DNA of 64,000 bases, taken from positions 3,410,001-3,474,000 of the forward strand of contig NZ_CP139559.1 in assembly GCF_034263275.1 (NCBI RefSeq). The letters are read 5' to 3'. Origin of the DNA: Mucilaginibacter sp. cycad4 (GTDB lineage Bacteria > Bacteroidota > Bacteroidia > Sphingobacteriales > Sphingobacteriaceae). The position numbers were made by a program, and so were the translations under genes. The notes beneath the pieces are model-generated. The model did not search any database. It was not told where the DNA came from and saw nothing but the letters and a program-made list of their open reading frames with translations. This document shows, piece by piece, positions 18,183-29,600 of the stretch (position 1 is its first letter; each line of letters starts with the position of its first letter).

Positions 18183-19666
18183 TCCACGTAAAAAGGTTCA
18201 TCCATCCAGAGCAGTTTAATTACGCCAATGCCCCACGGCAATGACGAAAGCAGGATATCCAGGTCCATCCGCTCCACAATAAGCCGGGCGGGCTGTTCTG
18301 CTTCAATCAGTTTCCCGTTGCGTATTAAAAATGCATCACGCAAGCCGCCAGGCGACGTATTTTTTAATGCTTTCCAGTATTTTATCACGGTGCGGAGCAT
18401 ATTGTCGCCTTCATCAAGCATGCGTTGCGGTATTTCAACTTCACGTGCTAACGGCTCGTCAAGAGGCCAGCGGCATAAAAATTTTTCAAAATAAAGATCA
18501 TATTCAAAAGCGTTTATATTACCGGTACCCAGATAATGCAGCAGGTGAACGGCAAGTTGCCTTGCGGGCAGATCAACAAAATCGTTATCCTGCAGCAAGC
18601 CGAAATCCTTAAAAAAATACTCCAAAAAGGGGTGCAGGATCACCAAACCAGCCTGGTTTACATAAATTCCGCCGGTATCTTCCTGTTTTTCCACAGATGT
18701 TTCGGCTACATGATCCGGTGTTGCTATGGGTTTATTTTTTTGCGGGGGAGAGCTGCTTTCTATTGATTTGATAGCCTTTTCAACAATTTGAATAAGATTA
18801 TTTGATAAGGAAGCTGATGCTTTTAATTCCCCGATGATTAAATCAGTTAGTTTTCTCAGGATAACGCTATCATTATTATTCACCGGTTCAACCCTGCCTG
18901 TACTCAGGCAAAGCATTAATAATAGTTTTTCAATAGCATCACTATCAAAACCTCTTGCCGAAATAGCTTCACCGCTGTTTTTAATATTTAAAACTTCGGC
19001 ATCGTTTGCTAACTCAGCTATGATGATTCGCCGCAATTCAACAACAATTGTATCTATAGCTTTTTGAAGTGTTTGGATTTCAATCTTCAATAAAATAGCG
19101 GCGAGCTTTTTAATAAATATGATGCCGAACTGGTTAAATAACCTGCTCAATGCAAGCGGGGAACTTTTAAGAAGACCGGTAAGCCTGGTACTGTATGTTC
19201 CGTTGTTTATTAAAAGTGCAATTAAATGACTTAACCATGCACTTTCGTCTCGCACCCATACTGTTGCGGCACCGGTGTACCAGGGGAGCCTGCCTGTATT
19301 GAGAAAATGAGCAAACACACTAAAAGCCTGCTGCTCTTCAGTAAGCAATGAATAGGTGATCTCATTATCAGGTTCATTACCAACAGGCAATATTACAGGG
19401 TATATAACCGGCTCAAGTGTTTTATATAAGCTCGCCTCCAATTGTTCAAGAACGTCCTCCAGTTTCCCGGAGCCCAGGTCAAGATCGATCTTATCTATCA
19501 AAACATGGGCAGGCACATCCATATCATCCAGCAGTTGCTCCAGCTTTTTGAGCAGCACCTGTTCAAAGTACCGCACAGCCTCGTCCTGCACCTTTTGGGC
19601 AGTGCCCCGCTGCGATACTTCTATATCAAGTATCACTTTATGGATGATATGTATGCTCCCTGCCAT
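18173..19666 (-). CDS. eCIS tape measure protein (CIS_TMP, Afp14-like)
   Basis: A 497-residue protein whose start (HIIHKVILDIEVSQRGTAQ) and following segment (IDKIDLDLGSGKLEDVLEQLE) match the contractile injection system tape measure family (CIS_TMP). Members set tube and sheath length and may fill the tube lumen. The C-terminal part has NQAGLVILHPFLEYFF, also typical of the family. The length is on the short side, which by tape-measure logic suggests a fairly short particle. It lies between the fibre-position gene (8 bases upstream) and the DUF4157/HNH-like gene (10-base overlap), the same place as afp14. Confidence 0.85.
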   Translation of the reverse strand: MAGSIHIIHKVILDIEVSQRGTAQKVQDEAVRYFEQVLLKKLEQLLDDMDVPAHVLIDKIDLDLGSGKLEDVLEQLEASLYKTLEPVIYPVILPVGNEPDNEITYSLLTEEQQAFSVFAHFLNTGRLPWYTGAATVWVRDESAWLSHLIALLINNGTYSTRLTGLLKSSPLALSRLFNQFGIIFIKKLAAILLKIEIQTLQKAIDTIVVELRRIIIAELANDAEVLNIKNSGEAISARGFDSDAIEKLLLMLCLSTGRVEPVNNNDSVILRKLTDLIIGELKASASLSNNLIQIVEKAIKSIESSSPPQKNKPIATPDHVAETSVEKQEDTGGIYVNQAGLVILHPFLEYFFKDFGLLQDNDFVDLPARQLAVHLLHYLGTGNINAFEYDLYFEKFLCRWPLDEPLAREVEIPQRMLDEGDNMLRTVIKYWKALKNTSPGGLRDAFLIRNGKLIEAEQPARLIVERMDLDILLSSLPWGIGVIKLLWMDEPFYVEWQ

Positions 19667-19674
19667 ATTCAGCT

Positions 19675-22600
19675 TTATTTAACGGTACCCGGATCGGTAG
19701 TGCCCGGATCTTTTTTTATCGTGGTTGAGTCTGCTTTATGTGTCACTGCGGGATTCGCTTTAATCGTAGATGTGTCCACTTTCGGCGTTACTGTCGGGTC
19801 CACCTTCGGTGTGGCCGCTGGTGTTGCCGCAGGATTAGTTTTAATCGCAGACGTGTCCACTTTCGGCGTTACAATTGGCGTTGGTGTTACCGATGGTGTT
19901 ACAGCAGGTGTATCCTTAACTGTAACTACCGGAGGCGTGGTAGTAACTACCGGCGGAACCTTAGCAACTACTGGTGTAGTGGTTTCCGGTGGCAAGTGGG
20001 TAAGTACCGGAGTGGTGGTTATAGGAGGCAAAGCAACAGGCGGCGCAGGTGTAAATACGGCACGACACTTATCAAACTTACCATTCACTGCTGTAAGTGT
20101 AATAACTGTATTGCGACCACGCGGAAACTGGCGCATATCAAACACTTTTACTGTGTTTACCTCATTACTGGTAGTTCCATCATCAAATGTCCATGTAAAC
20201 TTAAAGCTACCCGGATTCGGGGTCTTATTTGTTAAAGTAACAGTGGCAGCACCTTTTTCGTTATCCATAACCACCTTATAGTCAAACGAGGCCTGCGGAT
20301 GTTCGTGGATCATAAGGGTACAACCGGCCACAGGTTTGCCATTCACCATAAAGTCGTTAATATTAACATCATAAGGGCCTTTGGATGGATCAACAACCCA
20401 CTGGCTGCCCAGCAATTTCACTGCATCCCCGGCTATTTTTGAGGTGATGATACCGGTTGCAGGCTGTACTGTTGTAAAGTTTATATTGCCACTATCTGAA
20501 CATACTTCGCCGGCGGCTAACTTCAGGTCTACCGGTTCTTCAGGGATTGGTACAGTAAGTACAACCTGTTGCGTATCGGTACAATCGTGGTTATTGGCAG
20601 ATAACGTGAAGGTGAGCTTACCATCAGGGAATTTTTGACGAAGGTCGGCATACTGGAAGGTAATGTTATCATCCGGCTTGGCCAGATTAGCATGTACCTG
20701 CCCGTCGGGCATAGTCCAGGTGTAAGCAAATGTATCGCCCGTTGCCTGGTTAGTGGTAGCCGAAAGCGCGATAAATACTGCAAACTGCGTTGTATCGCTT
20801 ATTGTGGCCGCAGGTTTAACAGCCGGGTGTTTAAATACGGTAATGGTGCAGTCGGTTGGCTGATCGTTTACCGTAAATTTAATCTGCTGGCCAAATGTGC
20901 CGTCTTTAACTTTAGTGGTATCAAAATAGGTTATTGCGCCTTTAGTTACAACTGTAGTTTCAAAACCAACCGAGGCTTTGATAACGCCATCAGCCGGGCT
21001 AACTTTAAACTGCAGCAAACCTTCATCAGAACATGCTACGGCCTTAGGTAAACTAAGCCCTACCTGTGGCTTAGGCATAATAAATGCTACCGGCGGACAA
21101 TCGGAACAGCACATATACGGCAGGCAAAAATCGGCAAATACTATATCGGCAGGTACATCGGGGTTTGCGGCTACGGCCCTTGATTTTCCCAGTTCGAGCG
21201 CTAACGCCTGAGTTTTCTTGATAACCTCGGCTTCATTTGTCGGGGTATACTTACGTTTCGACCGGCTTTCATAATATTTTACAGCATCGGCGATGTCATC
21301 ATAATCGGTATTTTTGGCGATATAGGCCATCGCGTCGCTATCGCTTGCAAAACCTTTTACAAACTGCTGTTCGCTCTCAAGCGCCTTTAACCTGTCTTCG
21401 AGCGGAGATTTAGTTGGAGGGGTGGTTGAATTAGGCGCAGTTACCGCAGTAGCATAAACCATTACAAAAGTACCACCCGCCGGCACACCCGCCAGGTGCT
21501 CTAACCCGGTATGATTGGCAGCGTAAGCCGAAAAGGTGAGCTGTTGCAGCAGCTTGGTTTTGCGGTCCTGAATTTCCTTTAATATTACGGCAAGCGCCTG
21601 GCCTGCACAACAATTTTCAGATAAGCGCCATAACTGCAGTTCGTAATCATCTTCATAGCCTTTGCGTACATAATCGCTTTTAGCAAAAATCTGACGGCTT
21701 TTTTGAGCAGCCGACTTTACTTCATTACAAAGGTCATCCAGCCGTGCTGTAAAATTATCAATGGTATCTTCGTCAATATCAACCAGCCTGTCGGGCAGCC
21801 ACTGGCTTATATTACGGGTACCGGCTATCATACGCACGGGGATATCAACTGCAATAGCTTGCTCGTATGAGCCTGTTGCCGAGGTATCAACAGTTTTGCC
21901 TGCAGCATCTGCATAATCCGAGATACTGATGGCCCCGCCCTGCCTGCGGATCTGATCTACATAATAGCCTATACTGTCTTGTGCAATATTGATATTATTG
22001 TCAACTGCATCGATACCGCCGTCAATCACATATCTATCGGTGCTTTTATTGATCACAAGTCCGCTGCTTATTTGCTCACGCGCAGTTGCCTGTACTTCGC
22101 CTGTGTCCGCTGTTTTGGCAGCAGCCATTCGCATTTTAGGAGCGGCCGATTCCTCCTCATTGGCCAATTCCAGTTTCTGCTGGGCCGCCTGATACCGGAT
22201 ATCATTCGCCACCGCATAACCTGTTTTTGTATTAAAGCTTGAAAAAAACTTGCTTACATCACCATAAAGGCAATTTTGCTCGGCCTGGAAGGCTTTTAAC
22301 GTGGCTTCAAGATCATTAAACTGGCAGGCATAATCATCTATATCGATATCACTAAGGGTAACATCGCCCAAACGGATGGCAACCACATCAAATGGCAGGT
22401 TACTGTCCTGCCTGATCTTATCAACCGCGGCAATAGCTTCGGTATATTTTTTACCGATATGCCCTTCAATCCTGAAAAAATTATTGGAGTCGATTGAATA
22501 AGCCAGCGGATTTACCACCATATCATTTGCTGGTGAGTAGGCCCCGGCATTATAGCTAAGTATCAGCTTATCTGTGCCCTGCAGCCACCGGCCATAGCTC

Positions 22601-23883
22601 CACTTTTGAACCAGGTCAACCGGCTTACCATAATAAAAGGGGATAGCCCTTGCTTCCAAAGGTTTACTGTTATCTATAGATGGCGTTATTTTCACCGCCG
22701 GGCTCGGAGGTAGTGTAAATCCGCTGCTCATGATGTTCAGCCTGTCGAGCAGGTTAATGGCAACATTCAGCTTATCTTTATTGGCGCTGATAGCTGGCGA
22801 AGCATAAAACTTATGGCGATAAGGTGTTGGCTTGGCCGTTGGTGTGATATTTAAAGCCCCCAGCATAATATGTTTGGGGAAGGCGTAAATATTAGGGCAG
22901 CACTGGTAAATAATATCCGAAAGCAAGGCCCGCAATTCGTTGTAGCCTGTTAACAGGTCCTTGTAAAAATCATACAGATATTGTGCCTGCATGGGCGCTG
23001 TAGCTTTGCTTAGCGTGGTATTGATATTGGCAACGATGCTGGTGATAGGGTAAACAGATTGCGGATCGAGCGCGAATTTGAATGTGTTGTAGAGCGTTTG
23101 AACAGCACTTGATAAACCACCGGCACCGTCATTCGCAATTTTTGAAAAGGCAGTGGTAAGCGCCGATGACGATGCGGTTGTCTGCTTGTTAAAAAATACC
23201 CGTTTTGCTGCCAGCACAGGGGCATCAAAGTACGCGTTGTAAGCATTGAAATACTTTTTGTAGATATCATCATAAATAATTTCCGAACCGGTTTGCTCAA
23301 TGATCTGGTTCATATCCGCCTGCGCAATAAGCAGCACTTTGGGCTTGGCTACCTGCTTGCGGCCCTGGTTATCGCAATCAATAGCGGTACAGGCATCCGG
23401 GTCTTTCGAGTAATACTCCAGGTAAAGCAGACCGTACATTTCGGTAAGTTCCTTGCCCGCCTTTGATTTAAAATTGGTAAGGGCAAAACTATCAACCGGG
23501 AAAGCGCCTTTATCATCGGGTGTTACCAGTTCCCATAAAGCCATCTGTGCGGCATCGGTACCCATGGGATAAAACGGCGGGTATTTGATGAGCGAATTAT
23601 CATAAGCCCTGAAGTTTTTATAGGTTGTTTCGGGCATGTAAAGCAAATCGCCGTCGGTAGTTACGCCGCAGCCTTTGCCTACGGTTATGCCGTTGGCGTC
23701 GCCTTTAAAGCTAAGGCCGCAAACCAGGCCAACACCAATTAAACAGGTACGGGTAAGGCGCTGCTGATCTTCAAAAAACTCTACAATATCGTTCAGCTGT
23801 TTGGCTGTAAGCACCTGGCTGTCAACAAAGGAGTTATACTCTAAAGTTATATCGGTGAGCTTTATGTTGGTTACTGGTGGCAT
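19675..23883 (-). CDS. Large protein at eCIS fibre position: baseplate-type N-terminus, PKD-like repeats, Pro/Thr tail
   Basis: A 1402-residue protein in the place held by the tail fibre (afp13) in Afp/PVC loci. The N-terminus (VLTAKQLNDIVEFFEDQQRLTR, VGLVCGLSF, GCGVTTDGDLLYMPE) resembles short N-terminal domains that attach to phage baseplates. A long, mainly helical middle part follows. From about residue 950 there are two units, each with a CSD(E/S)G start, a CT(I/L) strand and an HP turn, joined to PKD-like segments (FAYTWTMPDG, FKFTWTFDDGTT). The last 110 residues are Pro/Thr/Val-rich, with PKVDTSAIKTNPA and PKVDTSTIKANPA repeats. PKD folds and Pro/Thr stalks often bind surfaces or glycans, so it may recognise target cells. 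No homologue with known function was recognised. Confidence 0.6.
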   Translation of the reverse strand: MPPVTNIKLTDITLEYNSFVDSQVLTAKQLNDIVEFFEDQQRLTRTCLIGVGLVCGLSFKGDANGITVGKGCGVTTDGDLLYMPETTYKNFRAYDNSLIKYPPFYPMGTDAAQMALWELVTPDDKGAFPVDSFALTNFKSKAGKELTEMYGLLYLEYYSKDPDACTAIDCDNQGRKQVAKPKVLLIAQADMNQIIEQTGSEIIYDDIYKKYFNAYNAYFDAPVLAAKRVFFNKQTTASSSALTTAFSKIANDGAGGLSSAVQTLYNTFKFALDPQSVYPITSIVANINTTLSKATAPMQAQYLYDFYKDLLTGYNELRALLSDIIYQCCPNIYAFPKHIMLGALNITPTAKPTPYRHKFYASPAISANKDKLNVAINLLDRLNIMSSGFTLPPSPAVKITPSIDNSKPLEARAIPFYYGKPVDLVQKWSYGRWLQGTDKLILSYNAGAYSPANDMVVNPLAYSIDSNNFFRIEGHIGKKYTEAIAAVDKIRQDSNLPFDVVAIRLGDVTLSDIDIDDYACQFNDLEATLKAFQAEQNCLYGDVSKFFSSFNTKTGYAVANDIRYQAAQQKLELANEEESAAPKMRMAAAKTADTGEVQATAREQISSGLVINKSTDRYVIDGGIDAVDNNINIAQDSIGYYVDQIRRQGGAISISDYADAAGKTVDTSATGSYEQAIAVDIPVRMIAGTRNISQWLPDRLVDIDEDTIDNFTARLDDLCNEVKSAAQKSRQIFAKSDYVRKGYEDDYELQLWRLSENCCAGQALAVILKEIQDRKTKLLQQLTFSAYAANHTGLEHLAGVPAGGTFVMVYATAVTAPNSTTPPTKSPLEDRLKALESEQQFVKGFASDSDAMAYIAKNTDYDDIADAVKYYESRSKRKYTPTNEAEVIKKTQALALELGKSRAVAANPDVPADIVFADFCLPYMCCSDCPPVAFIMPKPQVGLSLPKAVACSDEGLLQFKVSPADGVIKASVGFETTVVTKGAITYFDTTKVKDGTFGQQIKFTVNDQPTDCTITVFKHPAVKPAATISDTTQFAVFIALSATTNQATGDTFAYTWTMPDGQVHANLAKPDDNITFQYADLRQKFPDGKLTFTLSANNHDCTDTQQVVLTVPIPEEPVDLKLAAGEVCSDSGNINFTTVQPATGIITSKIAGDAVKLLGSQWVVDPSKGPYDVNINDFMVNGKPVAGCTLMIHEHPQASFDYKVVMDNEKGAATVTLTNKTPNPGSFKFTWTFDDGTTSNEVNTVKVFDMRQFPRGRNTVITLTAVNGKFDKCRAVFTPAPPVALPPITTTPVLTHLPPETTTPVVAKVPPVVTTTPPVVTVKDTPAVTPSVTPTPIVTPKVDTSAIKTNPAATPAATPKVDPTVTPKVDTSTIKANPAVTHKADSTTIKKDPGTTDPGTVK

Positions 23884-23901
23884 GGCTTTTTCATTTAGGT
23901 T

Positions 23902-26619
23902 TTAACTGTTATTATTTGTGCCGCCCTGCAATGTGCCAAGGCTGGTTTTGTTCAATATTATCGGGTTGGTTTCCTGGGTATCATCGTTGCAATCACTTAG
24001 CTGCCCCTGCTGGTAAACGGTGTACAATTTTTCAATCAGATCAATAAATTTGCTGTTCAGCACAGAGTCGATAGGTGTATCGGTGCTTACTGCTCCGTGT
24101 TTGGCAGCAAGCCATTCTTTATAAAGCTTTTCAAACTCAACCATCTGATCATGCCCTATGAAGCAGATCCGCGGCAGGATGTGGGCAGGCGTTTCGGTGC
24201 GGATAAGCCGTTCGGCATAGGTGCGGAAAGCTGTGTTACGCAACCTTACGCTGTAGCCAGGCAGTACCACACAAACGCGGAACGAATAAGGATCAAGCGG
24301 TTCACAATATACGCCATTGGGATCAAGGCAAACCGGCATAAACTGGTGATGAGTGCTGTCATCGCCGGTATAATCAAATGGCGGGCGCAGCAGGATGTTC
24401 TCAATCACGTACAGGCCCTCCATCTTGAAATCGTTCTGCATAAATTTGATGATAAACGCAATCTCGGTTTCGATGGCGGCAGCGCTGAACTCCATATCAT
24501 TATGGGTAAGCAAAGTGCCTGCGGAGTTGGCTATATTATATACATACTTGCCCGCAGTTGCGCCCGGACTTAAGCGGTAATTCTCCCTGTCGCAAGCCAG
24601 TACGGATACCAGGCCAAGATCTTCATAAGCATCAATCTCTTTCAGGAAGTTGGCATTACCTTTAAATTTAACTACGCCAAGCTGTGATATTGTCCAGTTG
24701 TAATGCAGGGCATCAGCCTTAAACAAAAGGTAATCCTCAACGCTTAGCTGCTGCATTTTATAGTTGGAGAAACCCAGCAGCATCGAGATCCGCTTTTCCA
24801 TTCCGGATACATTTACCAGTTGCTGATCCGGGGTTTTGGCGTTGTACAAATCCATCCCGCTGCCGCGGCAAATGCTCATCTGGTCGTAATCTTTCAAAAA
24901 CTTAACCTTATGCCTGATGATATTGCGCTGGTAATCCTCGCCATAAATGCGGTACATTAAAAAAACATACTCGTTAAACTGCTCGGCAAAGCGGGCCAGC
25001 AAATGATCGAGGAATTTATTTTTCCGTTCGGGATAGTTATCCTGGCCGGTTTCTTTAATTACGTCATCAACCGTTTGCTCCCATTGTGCATAACCATCTA
25101 ACAGTTTTTCCGCATCGCGGATGCCATTTACCGTATTACTGAAATAGGTTTTACGGATGCTGTCATCGGCGGTGAGCAAAATCCTGGCATTTGAAAGCTG
25201 GGCGAAGTAATTGGCCAGCACCTGATCGTAAAACAACAGATATCCTTTAAGCTGTAAAGCCAGCGAACGTTGCCCGGTTGTAGCAGTATCAGGCAAACCC
25301 AGCGGTGAAATGCCGTAATTTTCGGGAAACTGGTTTTGCAGCGTTTCATAATGGCCTATATCGCGATAATCACCTTCAGGTACGGGCAGGTCGACTATCT
25401 TTTTAGCCTCAACACTATCCTGCCAGTCCTTACGGATCCGGTTAAGATCGGCCTGGGCTTCGGATTGTTTTAGCTCGATAGGCACCACATCTTTATAAAA
25501 TGTGAATGAGGAGTTGGTTTCGCACAAAACAGGTTTATGACCGTCCTGTACACAAAGCAGCCACTCATTTGATTTATAGATTTTATCGGCAACCTCGCTT
25601 TGAGGCGCCGTACAGCCGCAAAAACCAAAGGAGATCCTTTTTACCAATCGTACGCCGTCAATTTCCATGATAATGCGGTACAGATCAGACAAACGCACTT
25701 CGGTACGCAATTGTGAGGCTGCAAGCTCAGCAGGGATGATAAAACCTTGTTTTGTAAATTGGGTATCGATGCCCTGCAGGCTTTCAAAATCAAGCACCGG
25801 GCCTTCAAAGATCTCGTCGGGCTGCATGCCTTTATCCAGCAATTCTTTAAGCAGGTAAAATTTAATATCAGGTGTGAGGTATTGTTCAATATTGAACATG
25901 ATCTGTGCCCAGATCATTTCCGGATCAGCCTGGGGCTGAAGCTCAATTTCGGCACATATAACTATTTCCTGATTTTCAACTGCTTTTACCTGGTCAAGGT
26001 CCTCGCACAATTCGCGGAAATAATGATATACCGATTTTATTTGCTTGATGATATCGTCCTGTCTGGCTTTGATCTTGGCGGCATCACCATTCAATTCAGG
26101 AAAATCCTCAAAATCTATCAGGATATCGTTGATGCCTTTTAAATCGAATTTAACCTCTTTACCGGTCAGCGCATTTTCGCCCGGTTTGGCATAACGCAGC
26201 AGCGGTTTACCATCAGGTTGTTTATAGTTGGCAATAATGCTGTGGGGCGATTTTTTGATCCAGGCGTTCCGCACACCATCTATCCGCACAAACAGCTGGC
26301 GGTAGTCGTCGGGCGTAACCGGGTATGTGGGCAGTATTTTTATGGCAGATAAGAACTGCTCATGCATACTGGTGGTATTGTCATGATCAACCGCCAAAAT
26401 ATTTTCAACGGGCAGGGTGATGCGATAGTTCAGATCGGTAAGCGCATAGCAAAGCATCTCAAGCGTGGTAATGCCCGGATCATGCACGTTATAATCCGAC
26501 CAGATGGCGCTGGCGAGGTCGCGGATATGCTGCATGCCTTCGGTGCGCAGGGTATTGTACTCGGGCCCAAGGCTGGTATCAATTTGTTTCGGTATCGTTA
26601 ACTGATCAATCATGGGCAT
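23902..26619 (-). CDS. eCIS baseplate protein (Afp12-like)
   Basis: A 905-residue protein. Near the N-terminus (residues about 40-68) is DYNVHDPGITTLEMLCYALTD, a signature of the second large baseplate component of eCIS, corresponding to Afp12/Pvc12. The rest is a large mixed domain without recognised motifs. With the upstream Afp11-like protein it should form the wedges around the spike hub. Its start overlaps the stop of that gene by 10 bases, indicating coupled translation, and 18 bases separate it from the fibre-position gene. Confidence 0.85.
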   Translation of the reverse strand: MPMIDQLTIPKQIDTSLGPEYNTLRTEGMQHIRDLASAIWSDYNVHDPGITTLEMLCYALTDLNYRITLPVENILAVDHDNTTSMHEQFLSAIKILPTYPVTPDDYRQLFVRIDGVRNAWIKKSPHSIIANYKQPDGKPLLRYAKPGENALTGKEVKFDLKGINDILIDFEDFPELNGDAAKIKARQDDIIKQIKSVYHYFRELCEDLDQVKAVENQEIVICAEIELQPQADPEMIWAQIMFNIEQYLTPDIKFYLLKELLDKGMQPDEIFEGPVLDFESLQGIDTQFTKQGFIIPAELAASQLRTEVRLSDLYRIIMEIDGVRLVKRISFGFCGCTAPQSEVADKIYKSNEWLLCVQDGHKPVLCETNSSFTFYKDVVPIELKQSEAQADLNRIRKDWQDSVEAKKIVDLPVPEGDYRDIGHYETLQNQFPENYGISPLGLPDTATTGQRSLALQLKGYLLFYDQVLANYFAQLSNARILLTADDSIRKTYFSNTVNGIRDAEKLLDGYAQWEQTVDDVIKETGQDNYPERKNKFLDHLLARFAEQFNEYVFLMYRIYGEDYQRNIIRHKVKFLKDYDQMSICRGSGMDLYNAKTPDQQLVNVSGMEKRISMLLGFSNYKMQQLSVEDYLLFKADALHYNWTISQLGVVKFKGNANFLKEIDAYEDLGLVSVLACDRENYRLSPGATAGKYVYNIANSAGTLLTHNDMEFSAAAIETEIAFIIKFMQNDFKMEGLYVIENILLRPPFDYTGDDSTHHQFMPVCLDPNGVYCEPLDPYSFRVCVVLPGYSVRLRNTAFRTYAERLIRTETPAHILPRICFIGHDQMVEFEKLYKEWLAAKHGAVSTDTPIDSVLNSKFIDLIEKLYTVYQQGQLSDCNDDTQETNPIILNKTSLGTLQGGTNNNS

Positions 26620-29600
26620 GTAGGTATGGTTTTGGTATCAATTAAATGTTGCTTTGCCGATACAAGAATGGCCTTTGAATTGCCTGCCTCCAAAACATCG
26701 GGGTTTGCGGGCCCCGATGCTGTGAAGTACATCTTAAAATCGGCTATATAATCAACATAGGGTAGTTCTTCAATAAAGCGGATCACCACACTTTTGTACA
26801 GGATGCCGCCAAAATCAATATCTGCATTGCGGTTAAAAGCCCAGGGCGATAGATAGTTGATCACATCGGTGTTCAACTTAGCTGCGTATAGGTTTTCATC
26901 CAGTCCGAAGTAAAATTTCACCTTAAAATCAAGGATCACTTCCTCGTAATCAGGGTTAATAGCCAGCAGGTCAACATGCATGGAGTTTAAACCCGACAGG
27001 TATTTGGTGATCTGGCTCAGGGTATTTTTGCTTACGCGCGGCTTAAATGGATCAAAACTGATCTGGTTACGGATATCAGGTATTGCCACAACCCTTACGC
27101 TGCCCGGAGCAACTTCAATATTATCATTGGTATGGTTAAGGCATTTAACCCTGAACACCTGTGGAAACTGCGCCATTACCAGGTGTTCATAATCCCAGAT
27201 GGTGATAGCCCGGTGTTTATGCCTCAACCGCTCACTTACCCGTAAACGGAAAGCGCCGTCATCCTCCGGCAGTAAACCGCCAAACGAAGCGTATGGCTGG
27301 GTAACCGATTTGATCTGCGGCAGCCTGTCGACCAGCTTGCTGATGGTACCTGCGGGCAACCCGGTTTCCAGGTGCGAAAGTTCATTATCATTATCGGCAA
27401 ATTCGGCTTCGGCCGCCTGGATATGTACGTTGATGAACTTACAAACCGAATCGATACTTACTGCAGGTGGCAGCTCTACACCAAGCCAGGTGAGGCTTTG
27501 GTTAAGGAATGTATTGTTGGTTGTGGCACCTTCGGGGATTAAAAATTTGATGATACCGGAGCGTAAAAAATCATTGGTATCGTCGCTGATGATATTGTTT
27601 TTATCCAAAGCAAGCCATTCATTGCCTGATAAATAATACCATTTAGGTTGAATAGTATCAGAGAACGACGGCGCAAGTGCATCTTCACTACCCTCGGCCA
27701 CCTGGAAAAGAATACTGGCTACAGAACCCGTTTCGATGCCTGCAATACCTATGTAAAAAGCAGCAAGATCAGGCGCCTGTGGTATGGCTGTGATATTGCC
27801 ATCAATAAGGCCATGATATTGTTTTTTGAGGAAAGCATGCTGCTCGGCCTGGCCAAATGGTGTTTCGTGAAAAAACTGAACGTTATGGTTCACATAATCA
27901 GCCAGTAAACCAGGGTTATCATTACTGCCGGTCAAATCGTCAATCTTATTTTTAGCCGATGCCTTGTAATCGAGCTTTAGCGATGCAATTTCGGGAGTAT
28001 AGGGTTCTTTAGGGATAAGCGCGGCCCTTGTTGTATCTGTCATGGCAGCGGCAAACAATTGCGGATATATACTATGCAGAAAATCCTTTTCAAGGCTTAT
28101 ACGGATATAATTATCCTTAACTCCTGCCGAAAAATTTTCGGTTTGTGTTTGAACTGTAGTAGCAGTTTGCTGAAAACCAACAAAACCCAGCACCGGGAAA
28201 AACATCTGCATTGGTTGCACATACTGTTGCACCAACGCCTTTTCGGCCTGTGGCCAGCTACCCTGTTTAAAAGAGCCCGACACATTAAAATACAGGTATT
28301 TATTAATGAAATAAGGTGCGGGATTTACCGTTTGCTGAACGCCATCCGGTTTAAGTGTAAAGGTATTATCGAGCACATTGATCTCACTGCCGTCGCTTGG
28401 GAACCATGCACCGTTTTTGATATAGGCTACTTTTGCTTTAAAATCACTTTTGGCAGTTATTACCCTCGAAGTCCCCGTGGTATCTGAAGCCTCATTACTG
28501 GCGTTAATGTTATATGCACCGGGGCTTAATGTTGACTTGAGATAATCTGTACGATAAGCCGTATAATAACTTTTCAGATCAGCAGGTACGCCTTTCCATT
28601 CAATATCGGGCGTAATTTCCGTCCACTCTTTTTGAAAGATCTCGGCGCTGCCGATGTATAGGGTTGAACCAACTTTTGGCAGTGCGCCAAAGGCAAAAAA
28701 GGGCTTTGATGGGTCAACTTTACCGTTATCATTTTCAACGGACAGGTTTTTCATACCTTTCACAGTCACATCTATCTGCACATTATTGAGCTTAGCTTTA
28801 CTCAGCGCAACATAAACGGGATAGGCATTATCCTGAACGCTCATCAGCAGGCGAATTACCGGGAAATCGGTTTTATAATTTTCTTTATGAATTACCTGAT
28901 CATAGGGCACAACAGCCTTTGCCTTTGCCGGTATATTTACTGTAATAATAATTTGCTGCTGATTAACCTTAAAGGCATCTGTAGTGGAAAAATCGGCCTG
29001 CAGCCATTCTTTTTCGGATGTTAAAAACACTTTGAACAATTGGCCCATTACCGCCGGGTCAACAGTACCCAGCCCTGTGAAATTAAGGGTGAGCGTTATG
29101 CTGCGATCTCCTTCGCTCATGAGCAATACTTTTGATGCAAAAGCAAAGCCCATTGACGCAGTTGGCCAGCTTTTACTGCCAAAAGGGTTCCACTTAGGTA
29201 CATCATCCTTAAAAGGCGTACCCAAACCATCAGCCGAAAAACTAACATCGGCATAGGCTACCTTTTTATCCGCAGGCGATTGATACCAGCTTTTCATGGC
29301 GGTTATCGTAGCGCTATTTACCGCCAGTTCGGCGTTAGTTTTAAAAACAACGGGTTTAGGTTTAGGGCTTTTATCCTTACCGGCATCAAGCGCCGTATCT
29401 TTTGGCAGTAAAAAACCAGTGAGGTTTCGGGCCAATTCAAATATTACGTGTACCTTATCGGGTACTTCGGGGCGGTTGCGCAATTGCAATACCCGTTTAA
29501 AATAAAAATCAAGGTGCCTGCCGGTAAACTGGTTCAATGCATCTTCTGAGTGTTGCAGCAGCATAATGAAACACATGAACAGCGCCAGGTGTGGCTCTAC

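Noticed and set aside
19442..20281. 279-residue plus-strand frame rich in Val, Gly and Thr
   Set aside because: It lies opposite the Pro/Thr/Val tail of the fibre-position gene and the start of the tape-measure gene; the repeats keep the antisense frame open. No start signal or family similarity.
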